This document shows positions 52,826 through 60,105 of a stretch of DNA of 64,000 nucleotides, piece by piece. The position numbers and the translations under genes are program-made. A model generated the notes under the pieces. It had not been told where the DNA came from, searched no databases, and saw nothing but the letters and a program-made list of their open reading frames with translations. The DNA lies in assembly GCA_021325135.1 (NCBI GenBank), contig JAJPHT010000007.1:1-64000 (forward strand). Direction: 5' to 3'. Position 1 is the stretch's first letter; every line of letters starts with the position of its first letter. This stretch comes from Pseudomonadota bacterium (GTDB lineage: Archaea; Thermoplasmatota; SW-10-69-26; JACQPN01; JAJPHT01).

Positions 52826-53201
52826 GGGAACGCTCCGCTAGAGGAAAGGGGAGTGAAAAAAGGGACGGCGCGCGGAGGCGCGCCGGTACCCGCACGCGCG
52901 AGCGCGCGCGGGATGCCAAGGAACGAGGGCCGTGGGACGAGCTTCGAGAGCCCGCCCGGACCGATCACCAGTTGGTGCTGACGGAAGCGGGCGGCCTCAG
53001 GCGGGGTCGAAGCGGCCCCGATTGTAGCGGCTTTCCTTGGCGGGTCGAGTCAGGGTACGATTGTCGTCGTGCAGTTCGCCACCTCCAGAAGTATCCGATC
53101 CGTCGGACGGACCGATTGTGGCGCGGATGGATATTGAAGGTTCTGCTTGTGGCGGGCGACCCGGAAGCTCCAAGACCCCGCGCCGCGCCTTCGCGCTCGC
53201 C
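52826..53201. other. 376-bp gap before the phosphatase gene
   Basis: Contains a G/C palindrome region (GCGCGCGGAGGCGCGC near 52870) and no recognised gene or RNA. An in-frame ATG at 53127 could extend the phosphatase by 25 residues. Confidence 0.3.
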
Positions 53202-53891
53202 ATGCGCCTCTTCATGGTCCGCCACGGCGAGACCGACCACAACGTGCAGCGCCGCATCCAGGGGCCGCTCCTGGACGACTCGCTCAACCCGCGCGGGCGC
53301 TCGCAGGCCAAGGCGCTGGAGGCGCGCTTCGCGGCGGAGCGCGCGAAGGGCCTGGAGATCGCGGCCGTCTACGCGAGCCCGCTGAAGCGCGCGTGGGAGA
53401 CGGCGGAGGGAGTCGCGCGCGGCGCACACGCCAAGGAGCTTCGCCCCGCGCCGTGGCTCATCGAGTTCTCGTGGGGCGTCTACCTGGGCAAGACCGAGGA
53501 GGGCGAGACGCTGGAGGCCATGAAGGAGATGCACCGCCAGTGGACCGCGGGCCGCGTGGACCTGGCGGTGCCCGGCGGCGAGTCGCCGCGCCTCGCGTGG
53601 GAGCGCGCGAGCAAGGGGCTGTTCGCGGCGCTCGACGCGCACCGCGGGCAGACCGTCACGACGGTGGCGCACGGCCGCATCAACAAGATCCTCCTCGCGG
53701 GCCTGCTGCACCGCGACCTCGCCAGGATGGACGCCTTCGGGCAAGGCAACACGTCCGTCACGCTCCTGGAGCACGAGGACGACGCGCCGTGGAGCGAGGG
53801 CTGGCGCGCGGTCTACCTCAACGACAAGTCGCACCTGGCGGGCGTGGGCGAAGGCACGCAGTCCGTGGAGGGCGGCGGGCCGCTGGTCTAG
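53202..53891 (+). CDS. Histidine phosphatase superfamily protein
   Basis: 229 residues. The nucleophile motif is VRHGETDHN (His of RHG), followed by ASPLKRAWETA and VAHGRINKILLAGL with the second catalytic His. The general layout is that of phosphoglycerate mutase-like phosphatases; the substrate is unknown. Its last four bases overlap the convergent membrane-protein gene. Confidence 0.85.
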   Translation: MRLFMVRHGETDHNVQRRIQGPLLDDSLNPRGRSQAKALEARFAAERAKGLEIAAVYASPLKRAWETAEGVARGAHAKELRPAPWLIEFSWGVYLGKTEEGETLEAMKEMHRQWTAGRVDLAVPGGESPRLAWERASKGLFAALDAHRGQTVTTVAHGRINKILLAGLLHRDLARMDAFGQGNTSVTLLEHEDDAPWSEGWRAVYLNDKSHLAGVGEGTQSVEGGGPLV

Positions 53892-54361
53892 GCGGCGCGC
53901 GCTGGACCAAGCAGCGACTCCACGTCGCCCAGCCGGAAGACGCTCCCCGCCACGAGCACCGCCCCCACGGGATAGAGCCACGACACGACCAGCGCGCGCA
54001 GCCCATAGGGCGCCGAGAAGAGCCAGCGCCCGTCAAGGAAGAACGCCAGGTCGAGCCACGCGAGGCCGAGCACGAGCAGCCACAGCAGGCGGCCCGAGAC
54101 GGCGCGCACGCGCGGCTGCCGCCCCACGCGCACCATGACGACGCTGCCCGCCACGTCCAGCGCCAGCGTGAGGACCAGCAGCGCCTCGCGCCACGCGACC
54201 CGGTACCCCAGGTCGAAGTCCGGCGGCGCGGCGCCCGGCCCCGCCACCGCGTCGCGCGCCTCCTGCTCACGCTCCTTCGCCAGCTCCTGGAGCGCCATGA
54301 GCGGGCCCGCCAGCATGGCAAGCCCGCAGAGCACGAGCACCACGACGTCCAGGCGGCGCAC
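53888..54361 (-). CDS. Four-helix membrane protein
   Basis: 157 residues from GTG 54361, which lies about 25 bp after CCTTTTTCAAC, a strong leaderless promoter. Four helices: LDVVVLVLCGLAML, EALLVLTLALDVAGSVVMV, LLWLLVLGLAWLDLAFFL, ALVVSWLYPVGAVLVAGSVF. An acidic/basic loop (KEREQEARDAVAG) separates the first two. No family recognised. Confidence 0.68.
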   Translation of the reverse strand: MRRLDVVVLVLCGLAMLAGPLMALQELAKEREQEARDAVAGPGAAPPDFDLGYRVAWREALLVLTLALDVAGSVVMVRVGRQPRVRAVSGRLLWLLVLGLAWLDLAFFLDGRWLFSAPYGLRALVVSWLYPVGAVLVAGSVFRLGDVESLLGPARAA

Positions 54362-54434
54362 AACGGAGACGAGGCGTCCGAGGTTGAAAAAGGTCGCCAA
54401 AAGCGGGGGGTTCGGGGGGCGGAACCGGGGGCGG

Positions 54435-54472
54435 GCACTCGTGCCGGAACGACGCGGCACCCGTGCCGGAAA
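54435..54472. promoter_or_regulatory. Two palindromic repeats 22 bp apart upstream of the recombinase operon
   Basis: GGCACTCGTGCCGGAA (54435-54450) and GGCACCCGTGCCGGAA (54457-54472) are each near-palindromic and repeat with a 22-bp period, about two helical turns. A half copy (CGGCACGAG) is near 54511. They lie about 100 bp before the first recombinase-operon gene and are likely operator sites, perhaps for its first product. Confidence 0.55.
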
Positions 54473-54568
54473 GGTCGCCCGGTGGGTCCAACGGCCCCGG
54501 TTGACCTGTCGGCACGAGGCAGGGCCGCGCCCTTCGAGGGGTCCCGTGGAACCGACACGGTGACCCCG

Positions 54569-55024
54569 ATGGACGCGAAGACCGAGACGATCCAGACCCA
54601 CCCCCCGACCCTGCTGCCGGTGAAGAGGAGCCGCGCGGCCTACCAGGCCGGGCGCAGGAAGCACAGCTACCCCCTGGCGTTCAAGGACGAGACGGAGAAG
54701 GCGCGCTTCGAGGCCATGGCGGCCCAGGCGGGGTACGTCAGCTTCAACGCCTATCTCCTCCAGCAGTTGAGGAACGCCACGTCGGGCGCGATCTACCCGC
54801 CCGAGTATGTGGACGGGCTTCGGAAGGAGGTGGAGAAGCTTCGCGCCTGGTTGGACCAGGCGCGGGAGGAGGCGGGGGAGCTTCGGAAGGACGGGAAGCT
54901 CCTGGCCGCGGAGAAGGAGACCCTGGTGTTCCTCATCAATGCCACCAAGGACGGGAAGGACACTCTGGCCGACTTCGAGCGGATGCACGGCAAGAAGGCC
55001 CACCGCGCAGGGGTGCTCGCGTGA
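54569..55024 (+). CDS. Helical partner protein of the recombinase
   Basis: 151 residues. The first 75 (RAAYQAGRRKHSYPLAF to AYLLQQLRNATSG) suggest a ribbon- or helix-type DNA-binding domain; the following 60 form a coiled coil (YVDGLRKEVEKLRAWLDQAREEAGELRKDGKLLAAEKETL, heptad-like, described here in parts). Its stop overlaps the recombinase GTG by 4 bp, so the two are translationally coupled. It may be an accessory factor or autorepressor. GTG 54560 is an alternative start. Confidence 0.6.
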   Translation: MDAKTETIQTHPPTLLPVKRSRAAYQAGRRKHSYPLAFKDETEKARFEAMAAQAGYVSFNAYLLQQLRNATSGAIYPPEYVDGLRKEVEKLRAWLDQAREEAGELRKDGKLLAAEKETLVFLINATKDGKDTLADFERMHGKKAHRAGVLA

Positions 55025-56631
55025 TCGACCCGAGGAGCCGCCAGCGCGTCCAGACCGTGACGGTCAAGCCCACTCTGGACAAGGCCCTGAGCAACGCGGC
55101 CCTGGTGGAGATGTGGGAAAGCGCCTGGGGCGGGGACCGCATGGGCCGCAAGGTCTTCTCCCGCTACAAGCGCGTGGTCCTCGACGCCATCGGCTACTTC
55201 CGCCACCCGGACGGGCGCGAAATCCCGGCCCGCGAGTGGACCAAGGAAGGCGTGTGGGACTACCTCCAGTTTGTCGAGAAGAACTACTGCGCGGCCTTCA
55301 AGACCGTCACGTTCGACCGTCCGACACCTCAAGGCGCGTGCGACAAAGGCCAATGGACGGGGCTCATGGACGCCGCGGAGGCGCTTCAGGCGAAGTGCGC
55401 CGCGTGCCCCCTGTTCGTGCGCCCCGGCGTCGAGCACCGCGTCAACGGCCTAGCCCACTGGTTCCGGCACCTCTCGATCCTGGGGGCGATCCCGTTCAAC
55501 ATCATGCTGGAGGTCCGCGACGCCAGGAAGGGGCAGGAGGTCGCGGCGCCCGCGGGCGAGCGCAGGCGCAACCCCACGCCCGACGAGATGAAGAAGCTCG
55601 TCAACGAGACGGCGCACCCCGCGCGCCGCGCGTTCTACGCGATCAGCGCGAAGTGCTACTACCGGCCCAACGAGATGATGGCCCTCGACCGGTACGCGAG
55701 CTTCGGGCTCACGATGCCCAAGGACGTGCCCCTGCCGCCGGGGTTCGACACCGGCTTTCCCTCGCATCCCGAGGTCGCGCCCTTCGACCAGGGCGGCGAC
55801 ATGGTGTACGTGCCCCGCAAGGTCACGCCAGAGGGCGTCGAACTCAAGGACAAGCGCCGGGGGAACCGGTGGATGGTCGTGGACGCGGAACTGCGGCCCA
55901 TCGTGGAGCAGTTGTTCGCCTGGTGGGAGGCCAACGTCGCGCGCGACGAGAAGGGCAGACCGTTGACGACGAAGCTTTGGCTCAACTACCGCGGCTTCGC
56001 CTTGGAGCAAGATGACCTGTATTATTCGTTCTTCTACGACGACTGCTTGCGCCTGGGCTTGATGACGGAGGCGGACCAAAAGGACCCCTTGCGCGTGTGG
56101 ACGGCTCACTGTCAGCGCCACTTCGCGGAACGTCTGTCAGTGGAGTTGAACTTCCCGGACATTTGGGCGCACCACTTCCGGGGAGACAAGATCGGCAGCG
56201 CGCGAGGCAAATACTACCAGCCCGAGCCCCTTGCCGTGCGGAAGGCCTACCACGAGTGGATGCCACGCCTCGGATTCCTGCCCTTGGCGGAGGCGCCCAA
56301 GGCGCGAGAGGCCAGCGAGGAGGAAGTGCATCGGATGGTCCTCCGATCCATGCTGATGCGCGTCACGAAGCGGCCCGGGCACGCGGGGGAGAGCCACGTC
56401 GTCCACCGCCTCCGCGTGGAAGGCACGGAGTGGATCGTCCCGGCGAAGGTGCTCAGCAGCGTGCTCTACGCGCTCCGCAAGGCGGGCATGGTCGAGCCGA
56501 GCGTGGAGAAGGCCGACGGGCAGGCGCGGGAGTACGTGCCCCGTGCGGTCCTCGTGGCCCTTTGTGAGCGGGCGTTGGGCCTCCTTGATGCGCAGAGTCC
56601 GGCCCAGGGGGCGTGCGTGATGGTGGCCTAG
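55021..56631 (+). CDS. Divergent tyrosine recombinase (integrase-like)
   Basis: 536 residues. The tyrosine recombinase pattern is visible: Arg215 in KCYYRPNEMMALD (box I), an H-x-x-R pair in HCQRHFAERL (363-366) and KYYQPE with the candidate nucleophile Tyr398 or 399. The usual G-H of box II is FRGDK. Lys277 in KDKRRGNRW is a plausible active-site Lys. An N-terminal SAM-like DNA-binding region and a Cys set (C90, C107, C126, C129) that may bind zinc precede it; a winged-helix-like tail ends it. Integrates or rearranges DNA by strand exchange. Starts by GTG within the upstream stop. Confidence 0.75.
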   Translation: MIDPRSRQRVQTVTVKPTLDKALSNAALVEMWESAWGGDRMGRKVFSRYKRVVLDAIGYFRHPDGREIPAREWTKEGVWDYLQFVEKNYCAAFKTVTFDRPTPQGACDKGQWTGLMDAAEALQAKCAACPLFVRPGVEHRVNGLAHWFRHLSILGAIPFNIMLEVRDARKGQEVAAPAGERRRNPTPDEMKKLVNETAHPARRAFYAISAKCYYRPNEMMALDRYASFGLTMPKDVPLPPGFDTGFPSHPEVAPFDQGGDMVYVPRKVTPEGVELKDKRRGNRWMVVDAELRPIVEQLFAWWEANVARDEKGRPLTTKLWLNYRGFALEQDDLYYSFFYDDCLRLGLMTEADQKDPLRVWTAHCQRHFAERLSVELNFPDIWAHHFRGDKIGSARGKYYQPEPLAVRKAYHEWMPRLGFLPLAEAPKAREASEEEVHRMVLRSMLMRVTKRPGHAGESHVVHRLRVEGTEWIVPAKVLSSVLYALRKAGMVEPSVEKADGQAREYVPRAVLVALCERALGLLDAQSPAQGACVMVA

Positions 56632-56726
56632 ATCGCCGAGGGTGGCAGGTGGCCGGGCCCTTGTGCGCGCTCTCCGGGTTGGGCCTAGGCGTTCATTCTG
56701 AAAATACGCCTCGGAGGCGCGCTTGC

Positions 56727-56876
56727 TTACGCCCGCAGAGCGGAGCCTAGGGGCTTGCCGCAGTTGGGGCAGGCTCCGTCCAGGCGGGGGGTGGTGTAGG
56801 CTCCGCAGGTGCGGCAGGTTCGGCGGGGTCGGGCGTGGGGTCCCGCGATGGGTCGGGCCGCGGGTGGGTCGGGCAC
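56727..56876 (-). CDS. Tiny zinc-ribbon protein (49 residues)
   Basis: Starts at GTG 56876, with TTTATC box about 26 bp upstream, and ends GKPLGSALRA. The C-terminal half is TCRTCGAYTTPRL then GACPNCGKPL, two C-x2-C knuckles 15 residues apart, a compact zinc ribbon; the N-terminal half is Pro/Ala/Arg-rich. Too short for length-filtered gene calls. Last gene of the minus-strand series that begins at 58589. Confidence 0.6.
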   Translation of the reverse strand: MPDPPAARPIAGPHARPRRTCRTCGAYTTPRLDGACPNCGKPLGSALRA

Positions 56877-56897
56877 GACGCAGAGACCACGGGCGCG

Positions 56898-56906
56898 AGG
56901 ATAAAC
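56898..56906 (-). promoter_or_regulatory. Box A of the zinc-ribbon gene
   Basis: Read on the minus strand, TTTATCC lies about 26 bp before GTG 56876 and suggests leaderless transcription. Confidence 0.55.
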
Positions 56907-56946
56907 GCCTCGGTTCCTCTGCCCGGGGTGCTCACGGTTCGTGGGC

Positions 56947-57225
56947 CTAGGAGGGGCGGCCCAGGAGCGATTGTGCGCGTTCCACGAATCGTTCCGCCTC
57001 TTGCATCTCGGCCTCCGCTTCAGTCAAGGCGGCCTCCACGTTCTGTCCAGTGCGCCAGGCGTCTTGGAGGGTGAAGACGGCGCGGGCGGCTTCCGCCACG
57101 GCGCGGGCGGCAGCATCGCACGCCTCCAGGTTCTGGGCGAGGCGGGCCATGCGGGCGGCGAGGTCGGCGCGCGTGACGAGCTCTTCGGCGGCGGGGAGGC
57201 GTGCGTGGGCTCGCTCCGGGCTCAT
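56947..57225 (-). CDS. Small helical protein
   Basis: 92 residues from ATG 57225: an almost continuous helix (ELVTRADLAARMARLAQNL, AARAVAEAARAVFTLQDAW, ALTEAEAEMQEAERFVERAQSLL), possibly a coiled coil or helical bundle. TTAAG box about 28 bp upstream and the palindrome at 57231 mark a regulated leaderless promoter. Unknown function. Confidence 0.6.
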   Translation of the reverse strand: MSPERAHARLPAAEELVTRADLAARMARLAQNLEACDAAARAVAEAARAVFTLQDAWRTGQNVEAALTEAEAEMQEAERFVERAQSLLGRPS

Positions 57226-57230
57226 CGCGC

Positions 57231-57247
57231 CTTCACGGCTCGTGAAG
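57231..57247. promoter_or_regulatory. Palindromic operator over the transcription start of the 57225 gene
   Basis: CTTCACG-GCT-CGTGAAG is a perfect 7-bp dyad that lies between the TTAAG box (57251-57256) and the ATG, where a repressor would block RNA polymerase. Confidence 0.6.
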
Positions 57248-57315
57248 GTCTTAAAGCGGTGGAGGGCGCACGCGGGCTGCTGCAAGCCCTGGCGGGGCCC
57301 GGGCCGGCGGTGGAG

Positions 57316-57471
57316 TCAGCCATGTGCTGGCTGCTCCTCCGGTTCGTGGTCGAGCTTCGCGCGTTCGATTCCCTGCCAGTCGAGGTATCGAAGCGCGGCT
57401 TCGCGCGTCATGGTCTTGTGCACGAAGACCGCGCGCCTGAGGTGGCGCAGGATGGCGGCCTCGTCAGCCAA
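57316..57471 (-). CDS. 51-residue basic helical protein
   Basis: Starts at TTG 57471, overlapping the stop of the upstream gene by 8 bp (TTGGCTGA), and ends AEEQPAHG-type sequence at TGA 57316. It reads ADEAAILRHLRRAVFVHK and MTREAALRYLDWQGIERAKL, two helices with a turn, suggesting a small DNA-binding fold. The high G/C third positions match coding genes. Translational coupling supports it. Confidence 0.5.
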   Translation of the reverse strand: MADEAAILRHLRRAVFVHKTMTREAALRYLDWQGIERAKLDHEPEEQPAHG

Positions 57472-57799
57472 GGGCGCGGGCCTCCTTGCGCGGCGCAGAG
57501 GTCGAGGCGATGGCTGCGCGTTCGTTCGCGTAGGCGCGCAGCGCGCCCGCGATGCGGGGCGCTTCCTCGTCCAGCACGTCCAAGGCGTGCAGGACGCGCG
57601 CCGCGTCGTCCGGGTCCGTGGGCCAGGGTGCGAGGCCTAAGAGGATGGGCAGCGGGTGGAGGGCGTTGCCGAAGCTGACGCGCGAGCGGCGCCGCGTCGC
57701 CATGAACTCGCGGGCCTCCAGCTGGAGGCCGAAGGCTTCGAGGGCTTCGCGAGAGTCCCCGCGAAGCCACTTGTGGTTCCGCTCATCCGCCACGAGCAC
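57464..57799 (-). CDS. Small cytosolic protein of unknown function
   Basis: 111 residues from GTG 57799: DERNHKWLRGDSREALEAFG, then AREFMATRRRSRVSFGNALHPLPILLGL, then an acidic helix (DDAARVLHALDVLDEEAPRIAGALRAY). No family is recognised. It overlaps the 268-residue upstream gene by 17 bp and the 51-residue downstream gene by 8 bp, so the three are a coupled set. Confidence 0.6.
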   Translation of the reverse strand: MLVADERNHKWLRGDSREALEAFGLQLEAREFMATRRRSRVSFGNALHPLPILLGLAPWPTDPDDAARVLHALDVLDEEAPRIAGALRAYANERAAIASTSAPRKEARALG

Positions 57800-58589
57800 A
57801 CCCCCCGGGCACCAAACGCAAGCCGGGTTGTGTCGTCGTGTGGATCATCGCGCGGAGGGCGAGGCGGGAGGGCGCGGGGCGGGGCATGTGGCTTTGAGTC
57901 TCGCGGGCTTCTTGGCGTTTTAGAAGGAAGGGAGGGAACGCGTCCCCCTTCCTCCCACCCTCCGGTTTCGTGGAGGGGTGGTCTTCAAGAGGCCGAGGCC
58001 GCGCCAGGCCGGCAATGTGGGTCGGATGGGGGGTGGGTTTTTCCCCACCCACCCATGGGTGCCGCGCGTGGTCCTCGTGCGGCACGCTGGCCGTGTGGTG
58101 CTCGTGCGCGTGCTCGTCGTCCTGGGCGCGGCGCGCGTCGTCGTGGCCGTGGGGTCGGCGGCGAGGGGGCAGGAGGGCGAGGAGGAGCAGGGCGAGGCCA
58201 AGGGCAGCCGCCAGCTTCGCCAAGGAGTCCGCGCTGGGCGCGGGCGGGATCGTGAGCATGAGGCTCGCCAGCGCGAAGCTGGCGGCCTTCTGCGGGATCG
58301 TGGCGAGCGTGGGGGGCGCGGCGGGGGACGCGGCCGTCGTCGCGGGCCTCGTGCTGCGCGTCGTCCTGGGCGTGGAGATCCTCGCGACGGGGACAGGGTC
58401 CGCGTCGGCAGGGGGCGCGAGGGTCGCCCGGAGCGCGCGGGAGGCGTCCGGGCGGGGCGTGGGCGCGCGCTCGTGCGTCGTCACGGCGCCCGGGTCTTGG
58501 GAGAGGTCGGGCGCGTGCAGCGTGGGCAGGAGTGCGGCGAGGATGGCGGGCGGGGGGTCGCGGGGGTTCCAGGCGGCGGGGGCGCGCAT
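57783..58589 (-). CDS. Single-pass membrane protein with a His-rich segment
   Basis: 268 residues from ATG 58589, which has CAAAATCT about 27 bp upstream (58612-58622). A Pro/Ala/Thr-rich N-terminal half (likely external or disordered) is followed by one helix (LAKLAAALGLALLLLALLPP) and a His-rich stretch (RPHGHDDARRAQ, EHAHEHH) that may bind metal. The frame stays open further upstream through the structured repeats, but codon bias breaks down there, so I prefer the leaderless ATG. Confidence 0.6.
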   Translation of the reverse strand: MRAPAAWNPRDPPPAILAALLPTLHAPDLSQDPGAVTTHERAPTPRPDASRALRATLAPPADADPVPVARISTPRTTRSTRPATTAASPAAPPTLATIPQKAASFALASLMLTIPPAPSADSLAKLAAALGLALLLLALLPPRRRPHGHDDARRAQDDEHAHEHHTASVPHEDHARHPWVGGEKPTPHPTHIAGLARPRPLEDHPSTKPEGGRKGDAFPPFLLKRQEARETQSHMPRPAPSRLALRAMIHTTTQPGLRLVPGGCARGG

Positions 58590-58692
58590 CGGAGCGGGGC
58601 TGCTGCGGGCTCCAGATTTTGAGGAATGAGGGTACGTCCCCAACGGCTCGCGTCGAGCCTGGGACGTGGCATCGGGTTCCTGGGATTCGCTC

Positions 58693-58819
58693 CACCGCGC
58701 GCTGTATGTCCGAAGTAATGCCCTCCAGTAGGGGGCATTACATAGGGACCTCCAGCGGCGGTGCGAGACTCCAGGGAATCGAGCCGGGTAGGGAGTCAAG
58801 GATGCGGGCCTACCCGGCT
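58693..58819 (+). repeat. Structured repeat R1 (two-hairpin element)
   Basis: Hairpin A: outer CACCGC (58693-58698) with GCGGTG (58758-58763); then CGCTG with CAGCG and GTCC with GGAC; inner GTAATGCCC (58715-58723) with GGGCATTAC (58733-58741). Hairpin B: AGCCGGGTAGG (58782-58792) with CCTACCCGGCT (58809-58819) around loop GAGTCAAGGATGCGGG. Outer stem and B loop are shared with R2 while the stem sequences differ. Confidence 0.7.
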
Positions 58820-58907
58820 CTTGAGCCTCGTGCAGATCGTGGCGGTTGGGGAGGCTGCGTCCGCCTTGGTGGTGCATTTCCTGGCGTCGGCTGCCTTGAA
58901 ATCGCTC

Positions 58908-59033
58908 CACCGCCCGTTGCATTTCCGAAGTAGTATTCCTAGGCGGAATACTACATACGAATGCAACGAAGGCGGTGCGAGACATCAAGGCAAGACGCAG
59001 ACAAGGAGTCAAGGATGAGGCCTTGTCCGCGTC
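58908..59033 (+). repeat. Structured repeat R2 (two-hairpin element)
   Basis: Hairpin A: CACCGC (58908-58913) with GCGGTG (58972-58977), CGTTGCATT (58915-58923) with AATGCAACG (58960-58968), TAGTATTCC (58931-58939) with GGAATACTA (58945-58953). Hairpin B: GACGCAGACAAGG with CCTTGTCCGCGTC (one mismatch) around AGTCAAGGATGAGG. Every internal stem differs from R1 yet pairs, which is covariation. Confidence 0.7.
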
Positions 59034-59184
59034 CGAGGGAGGTGCCAACGCGCTTCGCGCCGGTCGCCAGATCGTGACGCGCAGGGCCTTCAGCGCGTGC
59101 AGGGCCGGGCGTGCGGTCGTGCAGATCGAGGCGAGGAGCGCGCGGGTGAGGGCCGCGGCGCTCTGGAGCGTGACGGTGAACTCC

Positions 59185-59457
59185 TCACGGGCGAGCCAGA
59201 TGGCGAGCATCGCTCGCAAGGTCGCTGGCGAGGCCATGAAGGCGACGTGGCGTCGTTGCGTGGGCGCGCGTGGAGCTGGGCGCCGTCACGGTGACGGAAC
59301 TCGGGGTGCGCGTGGTTGGCCTCGTTGTTCCGAGTCGTTGAAAAAATTCTGAGTTGAAATTCGAGTTGCAGGAAGGGCAGGGCACGATCCCCTTGGCCTG
59401 GTGATCTTGCGGGCAGGGGCGCCTCCTCGGGCCTTCCGATTGTTCTTCAGAATACAC
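59185..59457 (-). CDS. Possible small zinc-binding protein
   Basis: A 90-residue frame from GTG 59457 contains PCPQDHQAKGIVPCPSCNSNF, a C-x3-H-x7-C-x2-C knuckle that could bind zinc, followed by a Ser/Thr/Arg-rich tail. The start lies inside hairpin A of R3 and has only a weak TTTACG box. G/C third positions are high in most of the frame. Either a real short gene or a fortuitous frame. Confidence 0.3.
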   Translation of the reverse strand: MYSEEQSEGPRRRPCPQDHQAKGIVPCPSCNSNFNSEFFQRLGTTRPTTRTPSSVTVTAPSSTRAHATTPRRLHGLASDLASDARHLARP

Positions 59458-59589
59458 TACTGGCCTTCGTAAACTACGGCGTAGTGTATTCCGGGAACAA
59501 CCGGGTCCCGAGGGCTCCTCCCCGCCGATCCCCGCCAAGGATTTTCCTTGCCTGCTCAAAAGAGGTCAAGATAGGCGGCTTTTGAGAGC
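59426..59589 (+). repeat. Structured repeat R3 (two-hairpin element)
   Basis: Hairpin A: CTCGGG (59426) with CCCGAG (59507), TTGTTC with GAACAA, and GAATACACTAC (59450-59460) with GTAGTGTATTC (59481-59491). Hairpin B: GCTCAAAAG (59554-59562) with CTTTTGAG (59579-59586) around loop AGGTCAAGATAGGCGG. All stems differ from R1/R2; the loop keeps GTCAAGAT. Hairpin B covers the stop codon of the minus-strand gene at 59556. Confidence 0.62.
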
Positions 59590-59732
59590 GGGCGACCCGT
59601 CGAGGCGAGGGCGGCGCGCTCTGCACACTGGAGGCCGCGCAGGGGGCCCACCGGCAACAGGCCCAAGAAGACGGGAAGGGCGGAGCCGAGGGCGAGGAGG
59701 AGTCGGAGCGCGGGCGCCTGGTGAACGTCCAT
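59556..59732 (-). CDS. Small membrane protein (58 residues)
   Basis: Starts at ATG 59732: DVHQAPALRLLLALGSALPVFLGLLPVGPLRG is one hydrophobic helix after a short polar N-terminus, followed by a hydrophilic tail ending KAAYLDLF. High G/C third positions. The promoter is weak (GACATTGGA about 25 bp upstream). Its TGA falls in hairpin B of R3. Confidence 0.45.
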   Translation of the reverse strand: MDVHQAPALRLLLALGSALPVFLGLLPVGPLRGLQCAERAALASTGRPLSKAAYLDLF

Positions 59733-59870
59733 GCGCCCGAGGTAGGCCGTGGTCCAATGTCAAGGGTTTCGGTGAACCATTCCACCCGACCATGCCCCGG
59801 AGCCATGTCCGGGAGCATGGTCAAGGAGGGCGCGTCAGGGAGGCCCGAGGCCAGCGCTTCCACGCACGGT

Positions 59871-60020
59871 CCGCCGGGGACACCGAAGTGGCACATTCCA
59901 TAGGCATTCCCTTTGGGAAGGGGAATGCCTCTGGAGGCGCTTCGTCTGTCCCGGCGGTGCGTGGGCGATTGGCGCCTCTTTCCAAGTCAAGATGTGGGCC
60001 GGAACTTCGGCGCGTGCCAA
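59871..60020 (+). repeat. Structured repeat R4 (two-hairpin element)
   Basis: Hairpin A: CCGCCGGGGACA (59871) with TGTCCCGGCGG (59947), CGAAGTG with CGCTTCG, AGGCATTCCC (59902-59911) with GGGAATGCCT (59921-59930). Hairpin B: TTGGC with GCCAA and TTCC with GGAA around AAGTCAAGATGTGGGCC. It is in the 3' flank of the 404-residue gene (stop at 60106), about 85 bp after its stop on the minus strand. A separate hairpin (GACCATGC with GCATGGTC, 59788-59822) lies between R4 and the 58-residue gene. Confidence 0.62.
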
Positions 60021-60105
60021 GCGCCCACGCAAGGCCAAGCGAAGAGGAGCCACCGGGTGGGGGGTGGGAATGCCCCTTTGATATCTGCCTGGGTGTCGTG
60101 GGTGG

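Larger units (their letters stand above)
58590..59184. other. 595-bp stretch holding structured repeats 1 and 2
   Basis: Contains the promoter at 58612 and repeats R1 and R2 with about 90 bp between them. A plus-strand frame (59020-59352) and a minus-strand frame (from 59237) both have high G/C third positions just beyond R2, but neither has a promoter-like start, so no gene is called. Confidence 0.4.

Noticed and set aside
57783..59237. Reading the minus-strand membrane protein from ATG 59237 (484 residues)
   Set aside because: The upstream part crosses structured repeats R1 and R2, loses G/C third-position bias there and has no promoter, while ATG 58589 has a good box A.
58975..59352. Plus-strand 125-residue frame after R2
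   Set aside because: High G/C third positions, but it begins inside hairpin A of R2, has no promoter and competes with an equally biased frame on the other strand.
58693..60020. Classical integron attC sites
   Set aside because: No GTTRRRY/RYYYAAC core at the ends of the hairpins, and the array points toward the recombinase. Only the analogy is kept.
58693..60020. CRISPR array
   Set aside because: The repeats differ in sequence and are unevenly spaced, and no cas gene is seen.
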